Shown: positions 20,618 through 31,238 of the stretch, piece after piece
How positions within the stretch are numbered: the first letter of the stretch is position 1
Layout: every line of letters begins with the position of its first letter
NCBI GenBank assembly: GCA_009829735.1
Contig: CM020618.1
Coordinates: forward strand, 42,112,878 to 42,176,877
DNA from: Pyropia yezoensis
Lineage: Eukaryota > Rhodophyta > Bangiophyceae > Bangiales > Bangiaceae
Length of the DNA: 64,000 nt
Direction: 5' to 3'
Program-made: the position numbers and the translations under genes
Notes under the pieces: model-generated
What the model was told of the DNA's origin: nothing
What the model saw: the letters and a program-made list of their open reading frames with translations, nothing else
Database searches by the model: none

Positions 20618-22766
20618 CTCGGCGGCGGCGCAACGCGCCGCCGCCGAGTCTCTTATCGGGCGCGACCCGGGCGCCTGGCGGGCGGCCCGCGACTCGTTTC
20701 TGGCGCGTAAGGCGCCGGACGAGACGGGGTGGGACTCCCTTCTCGTTTCAGGCGCTCGGACGTCCCACGTGCCGGCGGCACTTGGCCCGGCGTGGCGACT
20801 CCTGATGGGGGACGTTTTGGCCACCGCCGGCCGCACGCCGGCACGCCTCTCGGCTTGGCTGTGGGTGCTTACCCTCCCCTCGCTCCTGCTTAATGTCCCA
20901 GCGCCCGCCCTGCGTGACGGCGACGGGCCGCCCCGCCGGTTACCAAATGCTTGCGCCGCTGCACTTTTGGTCGGAGACTTTGACGGGGTCCTGGACGGGC
21001 ACAACCGGGGCATTGGGCGGCCTCAGCGGTCCGCCGCTCCCCCCCTTTCCCTCGAAAGGCAGGTCAAGACGCCGCGGTGATGGCGGCCGGCCACCGGCGG
21101 GTTGTGGGGCTCGTCCGCGTTTGCCGGCTGGGCGCAGCGGCGCGCGCACTCGCCGCCGCGCCAGCCGCACATCAGACTCTCGATTGGCCTAAGGCGCTGG
21201 CGTTCTTCCCGTCGCTGGCGTCAGCCCACGCCACCCCTGCCTCAATTGTAGCTGAGTGGGGCCCCGAGCTGGCGGCTGCGACCGCACACGGCGAACCGGC
21301 GGCGGCCCCGACGGCCATCGTGCGGGCCGCTGTCGTCACCGACATCCGACGCGCGCCAAGGGGTTCTTCGCCGGGGCCGTCGGGGCTGCGCGCCGAGCAC
21401 CTCTCGGCGCTCGGCGACGAGGGCCGGGCCGCACTGACGGAGGTGGTCCTGCTCCTGACGGGGCGAGCAGCGATGGACCAAGTGCCGGACATCGCAGCGC
21501 ACGCCCTGGCGAGGGCCGACCTCTTCCTGTTCGTGAAGCCCGGAGGACTCGCCGCCGATGGCCTCCCCCGGCTCCAACAGATCGGCATACATGAGGCTCT
21601 GCGAAAGCTGGTGGCGTCGGCGCTGGCGGCGACGGTGCGGGCGTCGGCCGGTGCGCTGCTGGCGCCCTGGCGACTGGTCGTGGGAACGCCCAATGCATGC
21701 GAGCGGATCCTGCTCCAGCTGGAGGCCCACCTTGCCGCCCACCGCACTCACGCAGCCCTCCAGCTCGAATTTCGCAACGCGTTCCACCTCGTTTCTCGGG
21801 CGGAGGCACGCGCGGTGATCGACCGTCCGCTGCCTCTCCTGTCCCTTTACATGGCGTGGGTCTACGGGGGCGAGCCGCCCCACGTCTACGGGTGGGCGGC
21901 GCACCCCCCCGACGGCAACCCCCCCCCCCCCGTGCCAGTGCGGCAGCGCATCGATGCCGGACGAGGCGCCCAGCAGGGGGACTCGCTTGGACCCCTGTTG
22001 CACGCGGTGGCGCTCTCCCGCTCGCTGCAGCGGTTGAGCACCGCGTTCCCCGACCGATTCCTGCGGGCGTACAACGATAACGTGGTTTTTGCCGGCCCGG
22101 TAGAGTGCCTAGGGACGTTCATGGCAAAGGCGGCGGAGTAGGGGGCGGGGGTCGACGCCGAGCTGGCCCCAGCTAAATGTGTGGCGTGGTCCCCTACCCC
22201 CCCGCCGGCGCCCGTCGGCCTGGCGGCCGAGTGGCGCGTGGACGGCCCGATGCAGTTCTCTGTCCCATTCGGCACGCCCGACTTTGTGTCTGCGGTGGTT
22301 GAGCGCCTGGTGGACGACACCCACCCGCTGAACGCTGCCATAGCGGCGCTGCCGTCGGGGGCGCTACAGTCGCAGCTGCTCCTCCAGCGCTTCTGCGCCG
22401 GCCCCCGCGCGAACTATTGGCTGCGCGCCCTGCCACTCGTGGCGGGGGCGCGGCTCGCGGCGGCCCTCGACAGGGACTCGGTGGCGGCGGCGGTGGGGTT
22501 GCTGACCGACAACCGAGACTCGCCAGAAACGCGAGCCGCCCTCGTCGAGCGCCTCCCGCTGCCAGTGGGGATGGGGGGTCTGGGCATTGGCGGCCGAGCG
22601 CGCAATGTGGCGGCCGCCGCGCTGGCGTCGCGTCTTGACCCTTTGCGGGCCGGCCGGGCCACGTCTCCCGCCCTGCAAGCGCTGGCGGTTGGGGTATGTG
22701 GTGGGTCACCCGCATCCATACTAGGGGTAGCCGTGCCGGCTTGGGTTAGGGCGGCGATGGGGCTTG
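20618..22766 (+). pseudogene. LINE reverse transcriptase fragment
   Basis: Open frames at 20604-21080, 21077-22141 and 22181-22771 together carry an RT of the LINE type. There is a frame change near 21010-21077 and a TAG at 22139-22141 in an otherwise continuous frame. Motifs: SSPGPSGLRAEHL (fingers), GIHEALRKLVASALA, LQLEFRNAFHLVSR (motif A), GAQQGDSLGPLLHAVAL (motif B) and AYNDNVVFAGP (motif C). Motif A normally has Asp where this copy has Glu. Motif C normally reads Y/F-x-D-D; here it is Y-N-D-N. Two catalytic Asp positions are therefore altered, consistent with loss of activity. The sequence upstream of 21077 (residues rich in Ala and Arg) would be the region before the RT domain. Confidence 0.75.
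22762..22766. repeat. Target-site duplication of Ty3-B, left copy (GCTTG)
   Basis: GCTTG precedes the left LTR and is found again at 40016-40020 directly after the right LTR. Five bases is the usual size for Ty3/gypsy integrase. Confidence 0.85.
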
Positions 22767-23129
22767 TGTAGCACAATAGGAATCCGTCGCACGTCCACTC
22801 TCAGGGAACACTCACCAAGGGGGATCGGCACCACCGTCACCGGGAGGCCAAGGTTGCTGTCCTTGGAGCGCAAGCCACGGGACCAAGATGGGAGCCCAAA
22901 TGGGAGGGGTTTGTTGTTCTACCTTGGCCGGCGGTGGATTCGCCACCGGCCCCCTCGTTATAAACCGTCGGAGACACTACTAACTACCCTCCACCCCAAG
23001 ATGCAAGTCCCTCTGGTCATACGTAACTTATAGATACCGTGACCAGTACGAACTATCAAATTGAAAGTTAAGGGTTAGAAGTAGCCCCCCTGATATTAGG
23101 GTCACAATACGGACAACCATATTGCTACA
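22767..23129 (-). repeat. 3' LTR of Ty3-B (left copy)
   Basis: It is 363 bp long, begins TGTAGCACAA and ends TTGCTACA on the plus strand. It matches 39653-40015 except at 22967. It holds long inverted repeats such as the GCCGGCGGTGG/CCACCGGC arms near 22930-22950. Confidence 0.92.
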
Positions 23130-23142
23130 TATCCCCCCCTTA
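23130..23142 (-). promoter_or_regulatory. Polypurine tract of Ty3-B
   Basis: On the minus strand TAAGGGGGGGATA lies directly before the 3' LTR, where plus-strand DNA synthesis would be primed. Confidence 0.7.
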
Positions 23143-23716
23143 GATTCGGCCCGTCCTCGGGTCGAGTTGCATTCGGGGTACCGAATGTAAGTGGGTCGCG
23201 TGACCGTTTACCCGTCGGGTGGGGCTTTGCGCCCCGTCGCGACAGACACCCCTTTTCGAGGTTGTCTCAGGGGGGTGCCCCCCTTTGCGTGGTACACACA
23301 CACGATCCGTTTTCCGGACCGTCAAATTCCCGATGCGGGTTGCTGTTCACGCCTCCCCTTTCCGAGGGGTGGTGCAAGCGGATCCGCCACCAGGTGCCTG
23401 GTGGTAGGGGGGCCCCTCTCGTGTGGACGATTGAGTGGGGGGCGGGGGCTGCCCGCGTTGCGTGGGGGCGGTTGGGGGTGACCCCCCTTACTTACCCCGT
23501 GTGTGGGTGTGGCCCCGTCCCGCCCAGGTGCCTGGGTGGAGCGCGGTCGTAGCCCCGTGGGGCGCGGGTCGACCCGCGTGCCTGCGGCGCTTCTCGTGGC
23601 CGTTTGTGGTCATAAGCGCGGGTGTCCGCGCTTCCCTGGCTCGTCCCGGTTATCCCACCGTACCGGGTTGTAGCCGTCGACGGCTTGTGGGCGCGGGGGA
23701 CTCCGCACCCGTTATC
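23143..23716 (+). other. Leader between Ty3-B 3' LTR and antisense ORF
   Basis: These ~575 bp have an open plus-strand frame from 23435 without an ATG that fits better than 23717. In the Ty3-A counterpart the leader is of similar size (~680 bp). The promoter of the antisense ORF would be here or in the LTR. I see no sure TATA box. Confidence 0.5.
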
Positions 23717-26164
23717 ATGTCCTATCCCCAGGTGCTTGAAGAGGAGGAAGACCTCCTGATCGGGGAGGAGATGGAGGACGACGCGCCTGTCGGTCCCGAC
23801 GCCGCGCGTTACGGGGTGAGCTCGTCTGACGACGACGGGCCTGCGGTGTCCGTCCGTCTGTCGGCCGGAGGACTGTCGTCCGTGTGCAGCGGCACGACGG
23901 TGCCGTCGGCCGGAGGTCAACCCGGCGGTCAACCGCGCGTGGCGGCTTCTACCCCCTCTCTGCCGGCTGCCCGGATGGAGCCTGGTGCCGGTGCCGGCTC
24001 ACCGCAGGTACCTCAAGATGGTCCGCCCTGCGGCGGAGGTGGCGACCCGCAGCCGACTCCGGCTGGTCAAGGTGGTCCGGGTGTCCGGGCGGTGACTCCT
24101 CGAGGCGGTCCCGACGTTGACGCGGGTGGTGGTGGCGGTGCGACACCCGGTGCGGTGGGTCAAGACGGTGCGGGTGTCCGCACGGCCGGGGCTCCGGCTC
24201 CGGAGGCTGTCCAAGTGCCTTCCACTTCCGAGGCGGGGGCTACGCCGACGGGTGGTGCCGGCGCCGGTACCATACCTGCGGTGCCGCGGGTGTCGAGCGG
24301 TCAAGACGCTCCTTCTCCCATGGCGGTTGACACCGGGAGTTACTCCGGGCGGGCGCCCGCCCTTCTTCTTCCTCCTCGGCCTCGTCCATCTCCGACGTCG
24401 GCCCCTCTGCCGGTGGTGCGTCCCCCGGCGCCCCCGATTCTTCCTGGTCCTGCCCGGTTTGCCCCGTTGGGTGGCGGCGTCGCCGTGGCGGCGGGTCAAC
24501 CCGCCATGTCGGTGTCCGACTTGGTGGCTCGGGTTCGAGGCCTCACGGTGCAAGAGTCGATGGAGTCCGATGGGCGTATGCGGGTGGACTTCCACCTGGT
24601 GCATCCCCGTGGAGAATCCTCCCGGCGCGTCAAGGTGGACCCGTGCTGGGAGCGGGAGTTGGTGCGGCTGGTCAACCAGCCGAACGCGGTCCGGGTGGAA
24701 CACCATTGGATCCTGAGTCAGCCGGACGACCGGCATGCGCAGCTCTGGCGCACCCGGGTGGGACGGGTTGAGGTCTACCTCGACCCCAACTTCGGGGTCT
24801 GCGACTTGATTGCCCCCGCGTTGCCGCGGGAGATTGACTACCCGGCTAGTGCTCGGGGGATTGCGGCGGCGGCGGAGCCGGTTGCGTTTGGGGAGACGGT
24901 GAGCCGTACCGGTCGGTATCCCGACTTTGACTACTACCCGGGGGAACCCCCGTATCTGTCGTTGACGGCTCCCTACCCGCCCATGGCGGGGTTGAAGTCG
25001 GCGTCGAGTTGGCGACGTAACCATGGTGTCATGGCCGATGCGTTCCGCACGGATATAACGTGTGCGTTGCAGACCGGCAACGGTCGTGCTCCGGTATACA
25101 CTCCCGTGCGCCCGCCGCTATGGCAGGAGGGGTGGGAACCCGCCCCTGCTTTCCGGTTTGACACCGGCTCCTGCCTTCGCTACTTCGGGAGTGTGTTGGC
25201 CTCGCGACCGGTCCACCCGTTGCAGGTTACCTTCACCCTTGAGGTTACCCTCGGGCAGGCTTCATCCTTCTTGCTGTCCGTCCGCCGGCAGGGTCGTCTG
25301 TTTCATCTTCCGACGGGTGTCCGTCGGCACATCGCGCAGTTGGGCGTGGATCTGATAGCCGCCAAGACCGGGTTGGCCCGGGAGTTCGAAGCCCTGCTGG
25401 CTGCTCACGATGCCGTGAACTGGGCTGGGGTGTTGGACCTTCCCCCGTACCGGGACCCGCAGGCTGGGGCTTCCCCCTTGCCTCGTCACTCGTTGCGTGT
25501 CCGGCGTACTCAGCCGGGTGAGCCCAGTTGCCATGGGTGGGCATCCACCGAGGCTGTTGCTGACCTGGGTATTCCCATGGTTATCCATGACCCTCTTCAG
25601 GTCCTTGCTCCGTGGTTCGGTAACCCGATGCCGGCGGCGGTAGGCCGTCGTCCCCGAGAGTGGGGCTCTGTGGGTGGGGAGCGTGAGGTGTCCCGTCGTC
25701 GGGCGGAGTACCGCCGTGGTTACGGTGGAGCCCCTTCGGTAGGGTCCTACCGGGCCTCGTATCAGGTGCCACCGGCTCCGGTGGTAGCCGTGTCGGCTCC
25801 TGTGGCTCCTCTGGCTGCGCCAGTGTCACCTCCCGCCCCTGTCCTACATGACGGGGGTCCCCGTCTCTGGTATGAAGGCGTTGACGCCCTTGTTACCCGC
25901 GCAATGCGTGGGGGTCTCTCTGTTAGCTGGGGGGATATCCCCCCAGGTGCTGCGCTGGTTGGGTCAGCGCGTTGCTTCGGTGGCGTGCTGGACCGCCTCC
26001 AGAAAGCTCTGGAGGACGTGGAGGCTGGCCGCAGCACCCTCGTCCAGCTATGCACCGAGGTAACTCGGGTGGTCGACCGTCGTGACGTTGCCGACCGGTG
26101 GAGCACGGAGGTCTACGCGCTTACGCGTGAGTGGCCTCCCTCGGGCAGTGGGTCTACCCACTGA
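23717..26164 (+). CDS. Antisense ORF of Ty3-B, unknown protein family
   Basis: An ATG at 23717 (MSYPQVLEEEEDLL) opens 815 codons on the strand opposite to gag-pol. The same frame is open from 23435, but I see no better start there. Residues 1 to about 265 are disordered: acidic at first, then Pro/Gly/Ala-rich. The folded core follows: LVARVRGLTVQESM, HHWILSQPDDRHAQLW, PDFDYYPGEPPY, WRRNHGVMADAFRTDI, PVYTPVRPPLWQEGWE, FLLSVRRQGRLFHLP and a helical part. A Pro/Val/Ala linker and a last helix (GGVLDRLQKALEDVEAG) end the protein. The core matches the antisense ORF of Ty3-A in order and spacing. I find no transmembrane segment, zinc knuckle or nuclease motif, and it does not look like an envelope. 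The ORF is full-length in this copy and ends in TGA, convergent with pol. Its function is unknown. Confidence 0.75.
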   Translation: MSYPQVLEEEEDLLIGEEMEDDAPVGPDAARYGVSSSDDDGPAVSVRLSAGGLSSVCSGTTVPSAGGQPGGQPRVAASTPSLPAARMEPGAGAGSPQVPQDGPPCGGGGDPQPTPAGQGGPGVRAVTPRGGPDVDAGGGGGATPGAVGQDGAGVRTAGAPAPEAVQVPSTSEAGATPTGGAGAGTIPAVPRVSSGQDAPSPMAVDTGSYSGRAPALLLPPRPRPSPTSAPLPVVRPPAPPILPGPARFAPLGGGVAVAAGQPAMSVSDLVARVRGLTVQESMESDGRMRVDFHLVHPRGESSRRVKVDPCWERELVRLVNQPNAVRVEHHWILSQPDDRHAQLWRTRVGRVEVYLDPNFGVCDLIAPALPREIDYPASARGIAAAAEPVAFGETVSRTGRYPDFDYYPGEPPYLSLTAPYPPMAGLKSASSWRRNHGVMADAFRTDITCALQTGNGRAPVYTPVRPPLWQEGWEPAPAFRFDTGSCLRYFGSVLASRPVHPLQVTFTLEVTLGQASSFLLSVRRQGRLFHLPTGVRRHIAQLGVDLIAAKTGLAREFEALLAAHDAVNWAGVLDLPPYRDPQAGASPLPRHSLRVRRTQPGEPSCHGWASTEAVADLGIPMVIHDPLQVLAPWFGNPMPAAVGRRPREWGSVGGEREVSRRRAEYRRGYGGAPSVGSYRASYQVPPAPVVAVSAPVAPLAAPVSPPAPVLHDGGPRLWYEGVDALVTRAMRGGLSVSWGDIPPGAALVGSARCFGGVLDRLQKALEDVEAGRSTLVQLCTEVTRVVDRRDVADRWSTEVYALTREWPPSGSGSTH

Positions 26165-26644
26165 GGAGTGCTATTGTTTGTGCGGGAGAGGGCCCCGGCA
26201 ACCCTTATGGTAGCCGGGTAGTAGTGAGTATAAACTCATCCCCCGCTGCGGGCATTGCTTGCCTCTGTTTGCTGCCCTGGGGAGTACCCCTTCTGGCTCA
26301 GTGGTGCCTTGCCTCCCGTCCAACTTCTTCCGGTTGGTTCATGCTTGGGGAGGTTATCCTCCCTCACTTTGTGTCTTGGCTTTGGGAGGTCATCCTCCCG
26401 TGTAAGCCCCCTAGTTACTTCGATATTATCGGAGTTAGCCTTTACCTTTAAGTTACCTTATTAAGGTTCCGGTTTTTACTTAGTTACCTAAGCTTAGCTC
26501 TACTTAGTTACCTAAGCTTGGTTCGACTTAGAAACCTAAGTCTGATTTGACTTAGAAACCTAAGTCTGCTTTAACCATGTCACACCCTACTTAGTAGGTA
26601 TAAGCCTCACCCCCCAACAGCCGAAGTCGGTGTCGGTTGGGTTG
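26165..26644. other. Ty3-B spacer between convergent antisense ORF and pol
   Basis: This 480-bp AT-richer spacer separates the stop codons of two convergent ORFs. It holds the four 24-bp hairpin repeats at 26478-26573 and a short palindrome CCTTATTAAGG near 26456. It is the likely 3' end region for both transcripts. Confidence 0.65.
26478..26573. repeat. Four tandem 24-bp hairpin repeats
   Basis: Units start at 26478, 26502, 26526 and 26550, exactly 24 bp apart. Each begins ACTTAG, then four or so bases, then CTAAG, forming a short stem-loop. The first two units read CTTAGTTACCTAAG, the last two CTTAGAAACCTAAG. They lie between convergent ORFs, which suggests transcript end formation or an RNA signal. 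The copy at 32902-32997 is the assembly duplicate. Confidence 0.85.
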
Positions 26645-29600
26645 TTACAGTAGGCGTCGTCGCCTCATGTAAGGCATGAGTAGTTGGCGGGGTATATTTG
26701 CCGCCTGTTCCCAGGTGGGTGAGTCGTATCCGACCCACATAACCTTGACGTACCAGGGTCCTGGTAGGTCCGGGTCGGTGTGTCCGACCACGCTCTCTAC
26801 TTGGTATGGAATCCCATCCGGTCCCACCGGGTCATCTGACCGGTGGGTTGTAAGAGCTTCATGTAGCAACCCAGCCGGTACCGGCTGAGGCTGTTCCGGC
26901 ATCGGAGCAGGTGTGACGTCATTCATGCTGATGCGTTGAATCTCCGTATCGGAGTGTAAGATAACAGAGTGGTTATCTCTGTGGAGGATCTGGTACGGTC
27001 CCTTGACCGGTTGCATAAGCTTGTTCCCTCGGAACTTCTGGTGTCTGATATAGACCCAGTCACCTGTTACCAGGGTTGCGTTGCGCACCCGTAGTCGGGC
27101 GTCGAAGTTCTTCTTGTATCGAAGTTGTGTTCTGTCAAGGGCACCCTTGAGCTTAGGAATCATCCACGATAGCTTGGCCAACCAAGCTAGGTGGATGCGT
27201 TCGGCGGGTCGGCCCTTCGGTGTATCATACCGAGTGCACCTGCCTGGCGGCAGCGTCAGGTTACCGACGCCTAGTGGCATGACCCATTCCAGTGGGGCGA
27301 TGTTGGTACTCCGATGTGGCCTGGCATTGTATGCCAGGGTGAGTACGGACAGAAGCCTGTCCCAAGTGTTCGTGTGCTCTGCCACGTAGCACTGTAGCAT
27401 CTTGACGATGGTGCGGTTGAACCGCTCCACCTGCCCGTTGGACTGCGGGTGGTAGTCGGATGCCCGACGTGGTTCGATACCGAACATGCCCAGGACCTTA
27501 GTGCAGAATGCCGACGTAAGGTTTGCTCCGTCATCGGAGAGGAGTTGCTTCATGACTCCGTATGCACTGATCCAGTGGTCAACCACTGCGTTCATAATCG
27601 TGTATGCCGTATCATTCGGGATGGCTGCCGCTCGTGACAGCTTGGTGAATCGGTCAGACATGACCAGGATGTACCTGTTCCCTTCTTCCGTTACCGGAAG
27701 TGGCCCGAGTATGTCGATAGCGACTTGCTCGTTGGGCCCATCGGGTGGGAATAGCTTCATGGCAGACGCCTGCCTATGTAGACTCATGCGGTTACGCGCA
27801 CAGGGGTGGCATCCCCTTACGTGGTCGACCACGTCGACGGCCATTGCTGGCCAGTAGAAGAACCTTCGCATTGCTGCGAACATACGTGAACCCCCCGGGT
27901 GTCCGGCTGTAGGGTTCTCATGTTCTCGTTCCATGACGGCTTGCCGTAAGGACACGGGAACCACGACTTGATGTCGTCCATCGGCGGGTGCCCGCCGGTA
28001 TATGAGTCCGTCTTCGTTCTCGGAGAAGATGCCGGCCGTACCGGCCAGGAGGTTAGCACGATGACGTCTACAGTCATCGTCGTTGGCCTGTGCCTCGCGG
28101 AAGTCCGCGAGGGTCAATGGGCACGCAAGGTGTGCCATGGTATGGTCAGCCATACCCTGGGTAGCATTACCCACCATGCACACCGGTACCACCGGGATGT
28201 CCTCGTCCACCGGGCGGGTATTCCCGCTCGGGGTGTCGAGTCGAGACAACGCGTCTCCGAGGTGGTGGGTTGACCCAGCCTTATACACCGTGCGGTAGTC
28301 GTGCTCGGCCATCTTCAGCCTCCATCGGGCTAGCCTCCCATGGCTATCGGAATCCTTGTCACCAAGGTTGAGGAGCCATCGTAGGGGTTCGTGGTCGGAC
28401 CTCACGATGAACCTGGAGCCCTCCAGGTATGGACGGAGCAGTTGCACTGCCCATATAACTCCTAGGCATTCACGCTCGGTGGCACTATAGTTCCGCTCAG
28501 CCGGGTTGAGTGTCCGGCTGAAGTACCCTACCGGACGTAGGTCCGGGATAACGTTGTCGGTACCTATCAACGTCTCTCCCTGTAACAGGGTGCATCCCAC
28601 TTGTGTATCACACGCATCGACATCGATGACGAAGGTACCCCGTCTATGCGGTAACGCAAGGACGGGTGGGCTAGTAGGGCTCGGCTTCAGCGACTCGAAT
28701 GCCTCCTCTTCGCTAGGCGAAGGGGGTTGGAGTACCTTGGGTAAGGTACTGCTCGTAAGAAACCGTTAACGGTTTAGCTATCCGAGCGAAGTCCTTGACG
28801 AACCGTCGGTATACATTGCACATTCCCAGGAAGCTCTTGAGCTGCGTCTGGGCGTTAGGGAACCGGGCATCCCGGAGTGCCCGGGTATTGGCTTCGAGTA
28901 CCCCTAGTTTACAGGGGTTATCTGGTGGCCCAGATATTCGACCGTCTGTTGGAAGAAGGCGCACTTCTTCAGACGCAGGGTTACCCCGGCGTTCCTCAAG
29001 AGGGTGAGTACCTCGTCAACATGTTGTACATGGTCATCCATGTTACGCCGAGAAGACGATGACGTCATCGAGGTACACTAGGCAGTTACGCCACTTCACC
29101 CCGACAGTATGATGTCGATAGCCCGCTGGAATGTAGCGGGGGCGTTGGACAATCCGAAGGGCATCCTTAGGAACTCGTACACTCCACTGTGACAGACGAA
29201 TGCCGTCTTGGGGATATCCTCGTCCGCCACCGGGATCTGCCAGTGTCCGGCGTTGCAGTCGATGGTGGTAAACACCGTAGCCTCCCCCAGGGAGTCGATG
29301 CATTCATCCATCCTTGGTAAAGGGTATGAGTCCTTCTGGTAACCAAGTTGAGGCGTCGATAATCCGATGCAAAACCGAGGGTTTGATCCTTCTTCGGCAC
29401 AATAACGACTGGGGCACCCCATTCCGACATCGAAGGTCGGATCACCTTAGCTTCACTCATCCTCTTCACTTCTCCATCAACGATCTCTCGTTGCATAGGT
29501 CCCGCTCGGTGCGGTTGTGAGCGGCGGGTCGTGCGCCTGGTACCAGGTCTATACGATGTTGGGTTGCCCCAATGGTCCCCAAGGCCCCGCCTGTCCACAT

Positions 29601-30738
29601 AACGTCATGCTTTCTTAGCATCCGTCGTACCCCTTCGGCTACCGAAGGGGAAGGTGGTCGAGGTCAGCCTCGGCCAGTGCCTTCAAGGCCTCTTGGTCCT
29701 TTGGCGGCAGGTCCGCCGGGAGCCGCCGATGGGTTAGGCTTCCCGTCATCGGGTTGCTGTCGCTCGGTGGTCTCGGCGACCGCCAGTACTTCAAGTGGTT
29801 CCACTTGACCTTCCTTATCAGGGGTAAGGATATCTCCTTCGTAGAGTTCGGCAATCCCGAGGATAGTTCCCTTCGGGAGGGTGACTGCCTTACGGCGGTA
29901 GTTCGCCATCACTAGGAGGGACGACCCTCCTGCTGGGGAGGTCTATGAGACCGTTGGCCATGGTCAACCCATGGCGCTTGTACGTCCGTAGGTTGGACTG
30001 GACTCTGCAGATGCCTGCGAGGTCGCAGTTAACCGGGAGGACTGTCTCTGACAACGGCTCAAAGCGAGTTCGCTGGCCAACCGAAGTGTCTTCGGCTCGA
30101 CGCTTGCGTACACCTCAGCCACGTTAACGTGGCTTCCTTGTAGCGTCAGGTCCCTGGCGATAGCCGTGTGTCCTCGCTTCGTCCCGTCGGCTTCTTGAAG
30201 CTCGACGGTCCTCCGGCCTGGCCGGATTGCATCAACGTGAACGTTGATGAAGGTGCACCCCAGTATGCAGGGCACCGATAGCGTTTCACATACCAGGAAG
30301 TCAACTTCCGTGGTGAGATCCCCGATGGTAACCTGCAGCGACATCGCTGCGGTCGTACGAATGAGTCGACCATTCGCGTCCTTGATGGTGGGTCCCCGAG
30401 TCACTCTGACTCGTGGAAGCCACTTGTCCGGGAGGGTATCCTCCGGATAAGGTTGGGTCCAGCCCCTGTGTCCAGTACAGGGTAGTAACGATCGTGTCGA
30501 CTGGGGGTCAACCCCCAGGGTGGCTGATACCTTGAAGTTCTCCAAGGTAAACAACACATGTCCTACACCGATATCCGGTGTAGCTCGGGCATCCTGAACA
30601 GGGCCCTTGTCTGGTTCAACGTGACGGGGCTTCCCGTCCTCTCCTCCCAACCTTGGAGGTTGGTCATCAATCCCCTGACGCCGTGTCGTCGGGCCGAAGG
30701 TGTACCCGGGGGTTGATGCGGCGTCGGCTCAACCGCGC
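26645..30738 (-). pseudogene. Ty3-B pol, duplicate copy broken by indels next to the assembly gap
   Basis: The integrase, RNase H and chromodomain end (26645-28600) is intact and identical to 33069-35024. From about 28670 to 30650 the frame is cut repeatedly by one-base indels relative to the intact copy (for example near 28672, 28715, 28915, 29052, 29100 and 29340). The sequence then runs into Ns at 30739. Because the other copy is intact over the same stretch, I take these as low-quality contig-end errors, not a second decayed gene. Confidence 0.75.
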
Positions 30739-31238
30739 NNNNNNNNNNNNNNNNNNNNNNNNNNNNNNNNNNNNNNNNNNNNNNNNNNNNNNNNNNNNNN
30801 NNNNNNNNNNNNNNNNNNNNNNNNNNNNNNNNNNNNNNNNNNNNNNNNNNNNNNNNNNNNNNNNNNNNNNNNNNNNNNNNNNNNNNNNNNNNNNNNNNNN
30901 NNNNNNNNNNNNNNNNNNNNNNNNNNNNNNNNNNNNNNNNNNNNNNNNNNNNNNNNNNNNNNNNNNNNNNNNNNNNNNNNNNNNNNNNNNNNNNNNNNNN
31001 NNNNNNNNNNNNNNNNNNNNNNNNNNNNNNNNNNNNNNNNNNNNNNNNNNNNNNNNNNNNNNNNNNNNNNNNNNNNNNNNNNNNNNNNNNNNNNNNNNNN
31101 NNNNNNNNNNNNNNNNNNNNNNNNNNNNNNNNNNNNNNNNNNNNNNNNNNNNNNNNNNNNNNNNNNNNNNNNNNNNNNNNNNNNNNNNNNNNNNNNNNNN
31201 NNNNNNNNNNNNNNNNNNNNNNNNNNNNNNNNNNNNNN
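30739..31238. other. Assembly gap (500 N)
   Basis: Exactly 500 N, a conventional size for a gap of unknown length. Both sides hold the same ~5.9 kb, so the gap length is probably meaningless. Confidence 0.97.

Larger units (their letters stand above)
24818..30738. repeat. Duplicated segment, copy 1 (left of the N gap)
   Basis: This segment equals 31239-37166 almost base for base (a few single-base indels). It holds the end of the antisense ORF, the spacer and most of pol. Indels that break reading frames lie in its right part, toward the gap. I interpret it as the overlapping end of one contig. Confidence 0.85.

Noticed and set aside
26478-26573. CRISPR-like array
   Set aside because: The units are contiguous 24-bp hairpins without variable spacers, in a eukaryotic retroelement.
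26645-30738. A second, decayed Ty3 pol next to the intact one
   Set aside because: It is identical to 33069-37166 except for single-base indels near the gap, and no LTR separates the copies; contig overlap explains it better.
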